A stretch of DNA of 64,000 nucleotides, from contig NZ_JAOPWY010000168.1 of assembly GCF_025965415.1 (NCBI RefSeq), forward strand, positions 1 to 64,000. The letters are read 5' to 3'. The translations under genes were made by a program, and so were the position numbers. Origin of the DNA: Nocardioides sp. Lineage in GTDB: Bacteria; Actinomycetota; Actinomycetes; Propionibacteriales; Nocardioidaceae. The notes beneath the pieces were generated by a model that saw only the letters and a program-made list of their open reading frames with translations, was not told the origin of the DNA and did no database searches. Shown piece after piece: positions 1 to 7,578 of this stretch (position 1 is its first letter; every line of letters starts with the position of its first letter).

Positions 1-284
1 TCGTGGTCACTAGTGGCTCGGACGTCCGTCGCGTGGAGGTGAAAGGCTCGTCCGGGGCAGCTGCCGCAGTCGAGCTGACCCGCGGAGAAGTTAAGAACTC
101 GAGAAAGCCTGTTCCTACTGACCTCTACGTCATGGACGGCATCCAATGGTCTCGCGACGTAGACGGCGTCGTGTCCACGTGGGACGGAGAGGCCCGTTTG
201 TGGTCTGACTGGACGGCGAACGAATCGCGGCTTCGGGCGACGCACTACCGGTATACGTTGCCGGGCGGCTTCGCGACAGTCTGA
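1..284 (+). CDS. C-terminal end of a DUF3883-like protein (5' end outside window)
   Basis: The frame is open from the window edge to a stop at 284, so this is the 3' end of a longer gene. The visible 93 residues contain VRRVEVKGSS, an acidic VELTRGE turn and a DLYVMDGI strand. This is the order of the nuclease-fold core of DUF3883, a domain often fused to helicases and restriction-like proteins in defence genes; that is family knowledge. It converges tail to tail with the minus-strand gene ending at 286. The family match rests on these short motifs only, and the rest of the protein is not visible. Confidence 0.5.
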   Translation, partial: VVTSGSDVRRVEVKGSSGAAAAVELTRGEVKNSRKPVPTDLYVMDGIQWSRDVDGVVSTWDGEARLWSDWTANESRLRATHYRYTLPGGFATV

Positions 285-285
285 G

Positions 286-1404
286 TCAGGCACCCCACGG
301 GTCGTCATCTTCAAGCACGAGGCTCCAAGTGCCGAGCGTCCCCGCCAGCGCCGTGCCACCGGGAATCTCGACCGCAGTGCAACCGAACTCCTCTGAACGC
401 TGAAGGGTCGCGGAAAGCTTCGTCCTGCGCTCCGTGCCCACGACTCGTAGAGCGAGGTCGAGGCGAACATCCTCGGTCGAGCGCAGCAAGCTAACGGCAT
501 CGTCCATAAATGGGTCCGGCTCTACGTGGTCTCGGAAACGCTGTGATGCCGAAAATTCAAACTCGCCCGGCGAAATCGCAATGACCTGCTGGTCCCTCGC
601 GTAAACCCCGTGGGGTGGTGCGACTGGCTCGGGCGGACCAGCTTCGCCGTGAGGAATCACCACGGGGTAGCGGGATGAGCCGAGATGTCTGACCGAGATG
701 TCTGGCCGCACCTCGAATGATGAGCAAGCCACGCGGACTCGCATGTCACGGACCGGGAGCGTAGATGGTTGTTCTCCTACGTGCTCCACGAACACGCGAG
801 CGTTCAACGAGACGACAAGGTCCTGCACCCGTTCCACTTGCTGCGGGCTGGAGTCCTTCACGGGCCTCGGGTAGGCATTCCACTCCGCCCAAACAGAAGC
901 CTCAATCAGACTCAGGCCGGGCGTTCGTGCCGACGGCGCCAACATTCGAATCAGCTGGTTGCGACGAGCGCTCTCTGTCCCTGTGCCAACACGCAGCGGC
1001 ACCTCCCGCCGGTTCTCTACGTTGATGACGTACGGGAACTCGTCGGTGGTGAAGACAAGCGCCAAGACCGACTCAGAGTCCTCGCCGATGAAGACCGACT
1101 GAACCCAGAGGAGTTCTGGCGGAATCTGGTCGAATCGCTTGCGGACCTTGGCGTACCACTCTTGCGGCTCTGTCTTCTTCGGCACTGTGACTTCACCGGT
1201 CTTGTCGTCGACGCCGATGACGTAAACCAGCAGCTCGCCGCGAAGGGCGTTCGCCGCCCCGGCCAACTGTCGAGCCTTCAAAGTTGGGTCGGGCCAGTCG
1301 GCCTTGAACTCGATGCCCGCGTCATCCTCAACGCCTCGACCGGCCTGCAGGTTCTCGACTGCCGCTTGGACGCGAGCGTCAACGTCTTGCTTGGACAGTG
1401 CCAT
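286..1404 (-). CDS. AlbA_2 / Schlafen-like putative DNA-binding protein
   Basis: A 372-residue protein. Residues about 15-75 fit the AlbA_2 (Schlafen-like, HTH_24) domain: an EFKADWPD strand, a KARQLAGAANA helix, then LLVYVIGVDDKTG, in the usual order (E-x-K, a helix with AAxAN, a hydrophobic strand ending GVDD). The remaining 300 residues show no motif I recognise. The ATG has a GAGGAG ribosome site about 8 bases upstream. AlbA_2 proteins occur in regulators and in phage-defence or mobile-element cargo. Here the gene sits between a DUF3883-like end and a membrane coiled-coil protein inside element 3, so a defence role is an inference only. Confidence 0.6.
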   Translation of the reverse strand: MALSKQDVDARVQAAVENLQAGRGVEDDAGIEFKADWPDPTLKARQLAGAANALRGELLVYVIGVDDKTGEVTVPKKTEPQEWYAKVRKRFDQIPPELLWVQSVFIGEDSESVLALVFTTDEFPYVINVENRREVPLRVGTGTESARRNQLIRMLAPSARTPGLSLIEASVWAEWNAYPRPVKDSSPQQVERVQDLVVSLNARVFVEHVGEQPSTLPVRDMRVRVACSSFEVRPDISVRHLGSSRYPVVIPHGEAGPPEPVAPPHGVYARDQQVIAISPGEFEFSASQRFRDHVEPDPFMDDAVSLLRSTEDVRLDLALRVVGTERRTKLSATLQRSEEFGCTAVEIPGGTALAGTLGTWSLVLEDDDPWGA

Positions 1405-1487
1405 GTCAGCGCTCCTCAGGGCATGTGTCGAGCAGGAATCGCAGAGCTACGCGGAGCCGTGTCAACCGAGGGAACGAGGACGTGTGG

Positions 1488-2015
1488 CTACTCATACGTG
1501 CGCGCCAACCGCGCTTCGAGAGCATCGGCGAGACCAAGGCACTCGTAGAACATCGCGCTGTAGTGCTCGTCGAACTCTTGCCACGATTCGGTAGCGAAGA
1601 CGCGAAGGTCAAGTACGCCTTCTGACTCTGCCGTGAGGTCGTGGTGAAGCAGGTCAGCCCCTGCTCGGTCTAGCTCCTCCACCATGACTCTCACCTTATG
1701 GAATTCGCCTTCAATGGCATGCCGCTCTTCAGGGTCCTTGTTGCAATCGAAGATGTACTGCCGGAATCGACTCACGGCAGTCAACGCGCCGGATAGCGCC
1801 TCTCTCTGAGCTGCGCGGCGAGGCTTGTCACGCTCGTGCTCCCATTTCTCCTGCTCCAACGAGAGTGCGGCTTGCCACTTCTCCCGCTCCAAGGTGAGAG
1901 CCGCCTGACGGTCGCGTGTTTCGCGGCTTGAAACTTTCAGTGAAACCAGTCCCCCCACGATGCCGCCGCTCAGCACGGCAGACCCAAGAGACACCCCAAG
2001 CGTTGCCCAGTCCAT
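1488..2015 (-). CDS. small membrane-anchored coiled-coil protein, unknown function
   Basis: A 175-residue protein starting at the ATG with a GGGAGGG ribosome site, 22 codons inside the longest open frame. The first 28 residues form one hydrophobic Gly-rich membrane segment (LGVSLGSAVLSGGIVGGLV). A charged coiled-coil stretch with two near repeats of EREKWQAALS/EQEKWEHE follows, then an acidic helical domain. I do not recognise the family. Proteins with this layout are common on actinobacterial mobile elements. It is transcribed in the same direction as the AlbA_2-like gene, 83 bases away, and may share its transcript. Confidence 0.6.
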   Translation of the reverse strand: MDWATLGVSLGSAVLSGGIVGGLVSLKVSSRETRDRQAALTLEREKWQAALSLEQEKWEHERDKPRRAAQREALSGALTAVSRFRQYIFDCNKDPEERHAIEGEFHKVRVMVEELDRAGADLLHHDLTAESEGVLDLRVFATESWQEFDEHYSAMFYECLGLADALEARLARTYE

Positions 2016-2061
2016 CGGTCCCTCCCGTCTCACGTCACTCGTACCGGCGTCATACTGTGAA

Positions 2062-2096
2062 CGTGGCCGGGAGTGCTTCACTCACTCCCGGCCACG
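2062..2096. terminator. perfect 14-bp stem-loop
   Basis: CGTGGCCGGGAGTG pairs perfectly with CACTCCCGGCCACG across a 7-base loop. It lies between the 39-residue gene (ending 2133) and the membrane coiled-coil gene, both on the minus strand. There is no T-run, as is common for actinobacterial terminators. A second, weaker CTAGCGG/CCGCTAG repeat lies at about 2104-2129. Either a terminator or a processing hairpin between two minus-strand genes. Confidence 0.6.
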
Positions 2097-2132
2097 CCTG
2101 TAGCTAGCGGACCTTCCCCGACCCGCTAGGTG

Positions 2133-2252
2133 CTATTTCCTCTTCTTCCCGGCGTCGCTGCGCTTCTCGCGCCACGAGCCGTCCTTGTTGCGGTCACGCT
2201 CTTGCGTGCCACCGCCCTTCTTGGGCACCTGCGGGGGCTTGGCCTTCGCCAT
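2133..2252 (-). CDS. 39-residue very basic small protein
   Basis: A short gene with an excellent AAGGAGGA ribosome site six bases before its ATG. The product is rich in Lys and Arg (N-terminus MAKAKPPQVPKK, C-terminus DAGKKRK) with a central DRNKDGSWREKRS. I do not know the family, but small basic proteins of this type recur on actinobacterial elements. A nucleic-acid contact is plausible from charge alone. It is divergent from the 63-residue gene at 2423 across a 170-base gap with an inverted repeat. Confidence 0.6.
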   Translation of the reverse strand: MAKAKPPQVPKKGGGTQERDRNKDGSWREKRSDAGKKRK

Positions 2253-2326
2253 GGCTCCTCCTTCTCAGGATTCCGTCCTGTAGCGGACCCCGGCCCAACG
2301 GTCGGAGTACCTCCATGATAGGGGAG

Positions 2327-2344
2327 AACTACGACGTTGTAGTT
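2327..2344. promoter_or_regulatory. operator-like inverted repeat in a divergent promoter region
   Basis: AACTAC and GTAGTT form perfect 6-base arms around a 6-base spacer, in the 170-base gap between the divergent genes at 2252 (minus) and 2423 (plus). Position and symmetry suit a repressor site, but no matching regulator is visible in the window. Confidence 0.35.
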
Positions 2345-2422
2345 TGCACGCTCGCTGCCTGTGGATGAGCATGCAATCAGAGCAGGCACCGCTGCTCCCC
2401 CAGCCCAACCGAAGGACCCCCC

Positions 2423-2614
2423 ATGCCGTACAAGCACGTGAACTTCGACCCTGACTCCCCTCAGCTCCCAGCCTTCGACGACACGATTGAGGACACGCTC
2501 AACGCCGAGGAGCGCGACGGATGGCGCGTCATCAACGTGCATCGCTACAAGAACGGTCACGTGAAGGTGCTCCTGCATCGCGAGCCTGTCCCGCCGCCCG
2601 GCCAAGGCTGGTGA
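2423..2614 (+). CDS. 63-residue protein, unknown function
   Basis: Starts at an ATG after AAGGACCCCCC, which provides a fair ribosome site. The product is acidic at the N-terminus and ends with a DGWRVINVHRYKNGHVKVLL stretch predicted to form two strands, so it looks like a small folded domain. No family recognised. It is followed directly by a strong bidirectional terminator, so it is probably a single-gene unit of element 3. Confidence 0.6.
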   Translation: MPYKHVNFDPDSPQLPAFDDTIEDTLNAEERDGWRVINVHRYKNGHVKVLLHREPVPPPGQGW

Positions 2615-2622
2615 GACGACAA

Positions 2623-2651
2623 GACCCCGGTACCGATGCGGTACCGGGGTC
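2623..2651. terminator. bidirectional terminator between convergent genes
   Basis: GACCCCGGTACCG pairs perfectly with CGGTACCGGGGTC across a 3-base ATG loop. It lies 8 bases after the stop of the plus-strand 63-residue gene and 15 bases after the stop of the minus-strand DUF3631 gene, so it can end both transcripts. Confidence 0.8.
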
Positions 2652-2666
2652 GCCTTGCGCGGACAC

Positions 2667-3749
2667 TCAGCTGGGGAGCCACGTGTCGAAGGCGTGGAGG
2701 AAGTCCTTCCGCCAGTACACGAAGTTGCCGTTGCTCTTCGTTGACCGGATGTGTTGTCCGTCCGGCGTCCGGTACCCGCGCAACCACTGCAGAGACAACG
2801 CTCGTGGGCTCGTGACGTGCGGGATGTCCTCCCGAGCGTTCAGCCAGCGCACCAAGTCTGACGAGCGGACCCGGTCGGCCTTGCTCGCCTTGAAGTAGTC
2901 CCGGATGGCACCCAGCACCTGTGCACTGTCCGACACGACATCCGGCCAACCGTGGTCACCAGCCGCTTGCTGGCATCGCGCGACCCATCCCTCCCCCGCA
3001 GCAACGGCCACGGAGTACAGCGCTTCCCAGATGTCGGCGGTTCTCCCGAAGCCGTCTGGAAGCTCTGAGACCACGAGGTCCAGAGCCGCGTTGGCAAGTT
3101 GCCACTGCATCTCAGCGGCGAACACCTCGTGCTGGCGCTCGCGGAACCGCTCGCCCTTCTTGCCCGGAACCATCTGGACTGGGATACAGCGCGAACGAGT
3201 CGTGTCGGACAACGTGCCGTTGTCGATGCCCACAATCGCGACGGCTGCGAACACCTCATGCTTGACGGCTTGGTTTCCCTCAGACCGAGTGACCACGGCG
3301 CCTCGCTTGTACCCGCGGTTGATGACCTGATTGACGATGTCGCCATCGCGGCCACTGTGGCGGCTGAACTGGCTCTCAGCCTCGTCGAGGAACAGTGTCG
3401 GCTGGTTCGCACTGATGTTGCGGAAGAGCCCGGGTCCCGAGGTGGACGCGGTCTGGTCTGAGTTCGCAGACAGTAGCGCCATCACCTCAGCCTGTGTGGT
3501 CTTGCCGCAACCCGGTTGCGGAGCGGTGATGTAGAGACGTCCGTGCCAGTCCCACACGGGCATCGCGTGCGTGCTTGCGACCCACAGGGCTACCAAGTCG
3601 TGGGTCGAGTCGAGACGGTGCGTGATGAACCGGCGATTGAACTCAACGATGCGGTCTAACGTGCGAGCCAGTGGCTCGGCGACGGGGGAGTCAAGGTCCC
3701 CGGAGTCCCCGGGGATGGTGTCGGGTGGTGCGGTCGCGGTCATGCTCAT
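2667..3749 (-). CDS. DUF3631-type primase/helicase-associated ATPase
   Basis: A 360-residue protein. LYITAPQPGCGKTTQAEVM is a Walker A (GxxxxGKT) at about residues 76-85. TLFLDEAES is Walker B, and FAAVAIVGI with a following SRCIPVQM resembles the sensor region. The layout, plus DGFGRTADIWEALYSVA and a C-terminal winged-helix-like domain, fits the DUF3631 family, which replaces or follows D5-type primase-helicases on mycobacterial and actinobacterial phiRv1-like elements. It should act in replication of element 3. The start is the ATG with GGAG about 7 bases upstream, ten codons inside the longest frame. A promoter lies at 3805-3834. Confidence 0.75.
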   Translation of the reverse strand: MSMTATAPPDTIPGDSGDLDSPVAEPLARTLDRIVEFNRRFITHRLDSTHDLVALWVASTHAMPVWDWHGRLYITAPQPGCGKTTQAEVMALLSANSDQTASTSGPGLFRNISANQPTLFLDEAESQFSRHSGRDGDIVNQVINRGYKRGAVVTRSEGNQAVKHEVFAAVAIVGIDNGTLSDTTRSRCIPVQMVPGKKGERFRERQHEVFAAEMQWQLANAALDLVVSELPDGFGRTADIWEALYSVAVAAGEGWVARCQQAAGDHGWPDVVSDSAQVLGAIRDYFKASKADRVRSSDLVRWLNAREDIPHVTSPRALSLQWLRGYRTPDGQHIRSTKSNGNFVYWRKDFLHAFDTWLPS

Positions 3750-3804
3750 TGTGTGTCTCCATTCAGTCAGCGGCATCAACTCCTGTAGTGGTTGCCATGG
3801 GACA

Positions 3805-3834
3805 AGGATAGACGCTCTGAATGTCGACCGTCAA
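3805..3834 (-). promoter_or_regulatory. promoter for the DUF3631 gene
   Basis: On the minus strand, TTGACG (3834-3829) and TATCCT (3810-3805) are spaced by 18 bases, 56 bases upstream of the ATG at 3749. This is a near-consensus housekeeping promoter. Pointing the other way, a perfect TATAAT lies on the plus strand at 3876-3881 and would read out of the element across its attachment end. Confidence 0.6.
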
Positions 3835-3914
3835 GCATGACAATATGCATAACCGCAGGTCAGAGGCCTGTTCTGTATAATCGGCAGCGCTTCGGGCCTA
3901 GTCGAGAGTCTGGT

Positions 3915-4817
3915 CTAAATGGTGCTGATTGAAACCGGCAGCACGAAGAACACGACCGGCGCCATCATCGCGATCTCCTTGCGCGCCGCCGTCTCGATGA
4001 GCAGGCGGCGACCGGCCTCGCGTACGTCGGCGGCCTGGGCGTGGAGCACGTCCGCGAGCGGGGTGCCGCGCTCCATGGCCACGGTGATGCCGGTGGCGAA
4101 CCGCGCGACGATCGGCAGGCCGGTCGCCCGCGCGAGCGACTCGAAGGCGGACCCGACCGGCTCCCCGGTGCGGATCTGCGCGAGCACGTGGGCAAGGTCC
4201 TCGGACAGGGCGCCGTGGCTGCGCCGGACGACGCGATCGAGCGCCGACACGGGGCTCTCGCCCGCGGCCACGGACAGCGCGAGCAGCTCGGCGACCGTGG
4301 GGAACTCGGTGAGGATCTGGCGCTCGCGCTGCTTGACCTGGGTGCTGAGCCGGTTGTCGCGGAGGAACACGCCGCAGACGAACCCGAGCACGCAGAACAC
4401 CACGGCCGACCCGATGCTGCCGAAGCCCCCCAGGGCGCGCACCAGGCTCAGCGCGGCGGCGCCCGCGAACCCGACCAGCCCCCACACGACCTGCTCGATC
4501 CTGAAGTCCTGCACGGTCCGCGCCAGGCCGGCACGCTGCAGCCGACGGCGTACGGACGCGCTGCCGCCCAGCACCCGTTCGACCACGTGAGCCGCCGAAT
4601 GCAGCACCGGGCCGAAGATGCCGGCCGCGGCCGAGGTGGGTGACGAGGACATCGGGCGGAGGGCGGGTCCCTGGTCGCGCACGGGAAGGTCGCGCAGGTA
4701 GGGCAGGACCCGATCTGACAGCTGCGGTCGGCGCAGCACGCTGGCACGCAGTGCGACCAGCAGCAGGCCGACGCCGGCGATCCCGCCGAGCACGCCGCCC
4801 CACACCAGCGTGCTCAC
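3915..4817 (-). pseudogene. tadC: tadC, Tad pilus membrane platform protein, 3' end replaced by element 3
   Basis: 300 residues. The GTG start overlaps the tadB stop in GTGA. It has an N-terminal membrane segment (LGGIAGVGLLLVALR), a central pair of segments, and the T2SSF core with TEFPTVAELLALSVAAGESP and a second half VGSAFESLARATGLPIVARF. TadC forms the inner-membrane base of the Flp pilus with TadB. Homologues continue after the PVVFFVLP segment with a hydrophobic tail. Here five foreign residues (SISTI) and a stop follow, so the last membrane segment is cut short. It may be partly functional, but the break is exactly where mobile DNA begins. Confidence 0.75.
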
Positions 4818-5668
4818 GACAGGATCCGCTTCTCGACGGGCAGCCGGCCGATCCGCATCATCGCGGAGTACGCCAGCACGCAGACGGCGAAGCCGATGCC
4901 GAGCACGAGCACGCCCCCGGGCGAGGCGTAGTGGCGGATCGCGGTGGTCTGGAACGACATCAGCAGCAGCACGATCCACGGCGCCGACACCGCCAACCGG
5001 GCGCCGTTGACCGTCCACGCCTGGCGTGACTCGAGCTCGGAGCGGGTGCGGGCGTCGTCGCGCAGGAATCCCGAGAGGTTGCGCAGCAGCCGACCCAGGT
5101 CGCCACCGCCGACCTCGCGCGCCAGCCGCAGGCCCTCGATCACGCGGTCCCCCACCGGGTCGGCCAACCGCTCCTTGAGGCGGTCGAGGCACTCCCCGAA
5201 GCGCCCCGTCACCTGGTAGTCGAGGGCGAACTGCGCGAAGTCGTGGCGCAGCGCCTCCGGCCCGGTCGTGCCCAGCGCCGCGACCGCGTCGGGCAACGAC
5301 ATCCCGGCGCGTACGGCGCTGGCGAGGTTGTCGACCGCCTCGGGCCACACCTCGGCGAAGTCGCGCAGCCGCCGCGCGGCACGCTGCCTGAGGACGGCGA
5401 TCGGCACGTAGGACGCCATCGCGGCGAAGACGATGGCGACCGGCACGGTCCGCGAGACGGCCTGCACCACCGCGAAGGCCACCGCGAAGAGGACGGCGCA
5501 CAGCGAGATCACGCTCGCCGAGGTGACGTCGCCCAGCCCGGCCCGACCGAGCAGACGCCCCAGGGCCGTCGACGTCGGGGCGGACACCTTGGGCTGCCGC
5601 GGCAGCGCGAAGGCCGACCAGACCAGGAGCAGCCCGACCCCCACGCCGAGGCCGACGAGCGCACCCAT
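4814..5668 (-). CDS. tadB: TadB, Tad/Flp pilus inner-membrane platform protein
   Basis: 284 residues, intact. N-terminal membrane segment (VGLGVGVGLLLVWSAF), two further segments near residues 55-95 (ISLCAVLFAVAFAVV, VAIVFAAMASYVPI), then the T2SSF domain with AEVWPEAVDNLASAVRAGMSLPDAV and EVGGGDLGRLLRNLSGFLR, and two C-terminal segments. This is the normal TadB layout and length. The ATG overlaps the cpaF stop in TGATG and the stop overlaps the tadC GTG, so cpaF, tadB and tadC would be translationally coupled in an uninterrupted locus. With cpaF split upstream, expression must come from read-through or an internal promoter. Confidence 0.9.
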   Translation of the reverse strand: MGALVGLGVGVGLLLVWSAFALPRQPKVSAPTSTALGRLLGRAGLGDVTSASVISLCAVLFAVAFAVVQAVSRTVPVAIVFAAMASYVPIAVLRQRAARRLRDFAEVWPEAVDNLASAVRAGMSLPDAVAALGTTGPEALRHDFAQFALDYQVTGRFGECLDRLKERLADPVGDRVIEGLRLAREVGGGDLGRLLRNLSGFLRDDARTRSELESRQAWTVNGARLAVSAPWIVLLLMSFQTTAIRHYASPGGVLVLGIGFAVCVLAYSAMMRIGRLPVEKRILS

Positions 5669-6206
5669 CAGCGCACCTCCGCCTCGGAAGCCAGCACCTG
5701 GTGGACGTCGATGCCGACGCGTTCGTAGCGCTCGACGCGCGCGGGCACGCCGCCCGCCCGACGCAGCTCCGTGCCGTGGCGCACGAAGATGGGCTCGACC
5801 TCGATGACGTCGGCTTCCACCCTGCCGGGCACCGAGACGATCTCGTTCACCCGGCGTACGCCATCGGCACCCAACCCGAGGTGGACGACCAGGTCGACCG
5901 ACGTCGCCACGGTCGGCACCACGAAGCGGGCCGAGATGTTGTCGCCGGCGAGCAGCGGGAGAGTGCACATCTTGACGAGGGCCTCGCGCGCGCTGTTGGC
6001 GTGGAGCGTGCACATGCCGGGCAGCCCCGAGTTGAGGGCCAGCAGCAGGTCGAGGCACTCGGCGGCACGCACCTCCCCGACGAGGATGCGGCTCGGCCGC
6101 ATCCGCAGCGCTTCCTTGACGAGGTCGCGCAGCACGATCTCGCCGGTCTGCTCGAGGCCGGCCTGCCGGGTCTGCATCGCCACCCAGTCGGGATGGCTGA
6201 ACCTCA
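5668..6206 (-). pseudogene. cpaF: C-terminal third of cpaF (tadA), separated by element 1
   Basis: The frame encodes the last 179 residues of the Tad pilus ATPase: LRFSHPDWVAMQTRQAGLE, the Walker B region RMRPSRILVGEVR, GLPGMCTLHANS with its His box, and the variable C-terminus. It lacks Walker A. A TTG codon inside the element could in principle start a 182-residue fragment, but no ribosome site is evident. Joining the AGC at 6206-6208 to the AGC at 18226-18228 restores the codons for E-L-R-F seen in intact homologues. Confidence 0.9.
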
Positions 6207-6208
6207 GC
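6206..6208. other. attachment-site core, left end of element 1
   Basis: The plus-strand AGC marks the switch from cpaF (codons for R-F-S-H-P-D to the left) to element DNA. The same trinucleotide at 18226-18228 marks the other switch. Large serine integrases use short cores with a central dinucleotide, so a 2-3 base shared core is expected. Confidence 0.75.
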
Positions 6209-6245
6209 ACAAACAACCTACAACCACAGACCTCTAGGAGAGATC

Positions 6246-6698
6246 ATGACAACAACGATTCAGACCGCCATCCCGCTCCGCAGCAAGGAGCTGTCAGGGG
6301 GCGAGCACCTAGACACACGACCCTGCCCGCCGTGGTGCTGGGTCGCTGCCGACAACCCGGACGGATTCCCCCATGAGACCGACCCCGCGCGCATCACGGT
6401 GGCCCGTCACACCCTGGGCGACAACATCGCCGTCTGCGCGAGCCTGTACGGCGCCGACTGGGAGTCCGGGGAGGTCGTCAGGACTGCCACCTTCGAGGTT
6501 GCCCTCGAGCAGGACGGCGCAGAGGAGCCGCAGATCGAGGTGGCGCTGCGCCACTACAAGCGGGAGAAGGGCAGCAACGGCCTCTACTCCTCGGTCATGC
6601 ACTGGGACCCCGATCGGCTACGGCTCACCGCCCAGGACGCTCGCGAGATGGCGCTGGTGCTGACTCACCTCGCGAACGTGGCCGACTGCACGGCATAG
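6246..6698 (+). CDS. actinobacterial element protein with CPPWC motif (DUF6907-like)
   Basis: 150 residues. The ATG follows TCTAGGAGAGATC, giving a good AGGAG site. Near residue 28 it has DTRPCPPWCW, a Cys-Pro-Pro-Trp-Cys motif that recurs in short proteins on Streptomyces and Nocardioides integrative elements. The rest looks like an alternating beta/alpha domain ending in LTAQDAREMALVLTHLANVADC. Function is unknown. It is the first plus-strand gene inside the left end, 38 bases from the attachment core, and opposes the integrase operon in the circular form. Confidence 0.6.
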   Translation: MTTTIQTAIPLRSKELSGGEHLDTRPCPPWCWVAADNPDGFPHETDPARITVARHTLGDNIAVCASLYGADWESGEVVRTATFEVALEQDGAEEPQIEVALRHYKREKGSNGLYSSVMHWDPDRLRLTAQDAREMALVLTHLANVADCTA

Positions 6699-6758
6699 GC
6701 GTCTAGTGTCCGAGCTACCGATCTGGGCCCTGTGTGCTCAGCGGGGGAAGGAACACAA

Positions 6759-6950
6759 ATGGCTACGCATGAAGACGCCGAAGAGGCCCTGTTGAGAGGT
6801 ATCAAATCTCTGGCAGACAGCGCCACTACGTCTGGCACATCCAGTCACGCTCGTAACTATGCAGCCGGCGCCCTCCATCTCACAGAGGCGCTGGCATGGC
6901 TTACGGCTCCGGCCCAGCCGCACGGTGGCGGAGCGACCACTGGCGAGTAG
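6759..6950 (+). CDS. 63-residue helical protein, unknown
   Basis: ATG nine codons inside a longer frame, chosen for its GGGGGAAGGAA ribosome site. The product is mostly alpha-helical and Ala-rich, with HEDAEEALLRGIKSLAD and ARNYAAGALHLTEALAWL. It resembles small dimerising proteins of actinophages, but I cannot assign it. A strong terminator follows 12 bases downstream. Confidence 0.6.
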   Translation: MATHEDAEEALLRGIKSLADSATTSGTSSHARNYAAGALHLTEALAWLTAPAQPHGGGATTGE

Positions 6951-6962
6951 CCCCGACAGACA

Positions 6963-6999
6963 AAGCCACCCCCGGCGATATCCGCGCCGGGGGTGGCTT
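6963..6999. terminator. strong stem-loop, left member of a near-identical pair
   Basis: AAGCCACCCCCGGCG pairs with CGCCGGGGGTGGCTT over a 7-base loop. It ends the plus-strand gene at 6950 and the minus-strand DUF2283 gene (stop 7014). Nearly the same hairpin recurs at 8397-8432. Confidence 0.85.
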
Positions 7000-7013
7000 C
7001 TTGCGTTCAGGGA

Positions 7014-7334
7014 TCAGCCGGCGGGGACCGCTGCGTTGCTGGCAGTCATGGACCCCTCGCCCATTGACTGCAACGACAGGTACCCGCTGATGCTTGGCCG
7101 CAGGCGACGCAGCAAGGCCGTCACCTCGCTGCGCACGTGGTAGTCCTTCACCAGGACGGAGTATGGGATGTCCGCGTCAAGCGAGAGCATCTCGATCCCA
7201 ACGACCACGCTCATGGCGTCGAGGTCTACGACAACCTCTTCACCGACGGCGACCGATCGCACGACGGGCTCGGCGGAAAGACGGATGTACGCGGCGTCAG
7301 CGTCGTGGTCGATCTCCACTCCAATGCTGCTCAT
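7014..7334 (-). CDS. DUF2283-family protein, possible antitoxin partner
   Basis: 106 residues. IDHDADAAYIRLS, EEVVVDLDAMSVVVGIEML and the following LDAD match the DUF2283 core (D-x-D-x-D-A-x-Y-I then V-x-D-x-D-x-x-G-x-V-x-G-I-E). The ATG has GGAGAG seven bases upstream, 13 bases after the DUF4258 gene on the same strand. DUF2283 genes are often found beside DUF4258 genes and the pair has been proposed to be toxin-antitoxin-like. The C-terminal 35 residues are extra to the family core and unmatched. Confidence 0.75.
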   Translation of the reverse strand: MSSIGVEIDHDADAAYIRLSAEPVVRSVAVGEEVVVDLDAMSVVVGIEMLSLDADIPYSVLVKDYHVRSEVTALLRRLRPSISGYLSLQSMGEGSMTASNAAVPAG

Positions 7335-7347
7335 CAGCTTCTCTCCT

Positions 7348-7578
7348 TCACCTGTAGAAAGCGGTCTTAACGATGGCGTCTCCGTTGGCAGGCGGAGGGT
7401 TCACCAAACATACAACTAACGTCCGACCGTCACTCAGGCTTCCCGAGCAGACACAGCTACCGTTTTCGGTGTCTTCCCAGGTCACGCCTGGTGTCAATAC
7501 TACCGCCTCAACGTCTGCTTGCGTGATTCCGCGCTCGGCCAGGCGCCTAGCGGCGTGCGCTGTGATCCGGATGCTCAC
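7348..7578 (-). CDS. DUF4258-family protein, possible toxin partner
   Basis: 76 residues from the GTG at 7578, chosen because GTGA overlaps the stop of the upstream gene; a start 11 codons earlier is less likely. It has ITAHAARRLAERGITQADVEAVVLTP and an LVVCLVN strand, the DUF4258 pattern (H-x-x-x-R-x-x-x-R-x-I-x-x-x-D-V). The fold is related to small RNases of toxin-antitoxin systems. It is downstream of DUF2283 by gene order only in the sense that DUF2283 follows it on the transcript. Confidence 0.75.
   Translation of the reverse strand: MSIRITAHAARRLAERGITQADVEAVVLTPGVTWEDTENGSCVCSGSLSDGRTLVVCLVNPPPANGDAIVKTAFYR

Larger units (their letters stand above)
1..3930. mobile_element. Element 3: right end of an integrative element inserted in tadC (partial)
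   Basis: From about 3930 leftward the sequence stops being tadC and becomes mobile-element DNA with a different gene style: DUF3631 ATPase, small orphan proteins, strong hairpins. tadC homology ends in the codons for FFVLPV and continues as a short foreign tail to a stop at 3915. The left end and the integrase are outside the window, so the exact core cannot be fixed here. The element is separate from elements 1 and 2, which sit in cpaF. Confidence 0.65.

Noticed and set aside
769-1548. Plus-strand frame opposite the AlbA_2-like gene
   Set aside because: No ribosome site and no domain; the minus-strand gene has family motifs.
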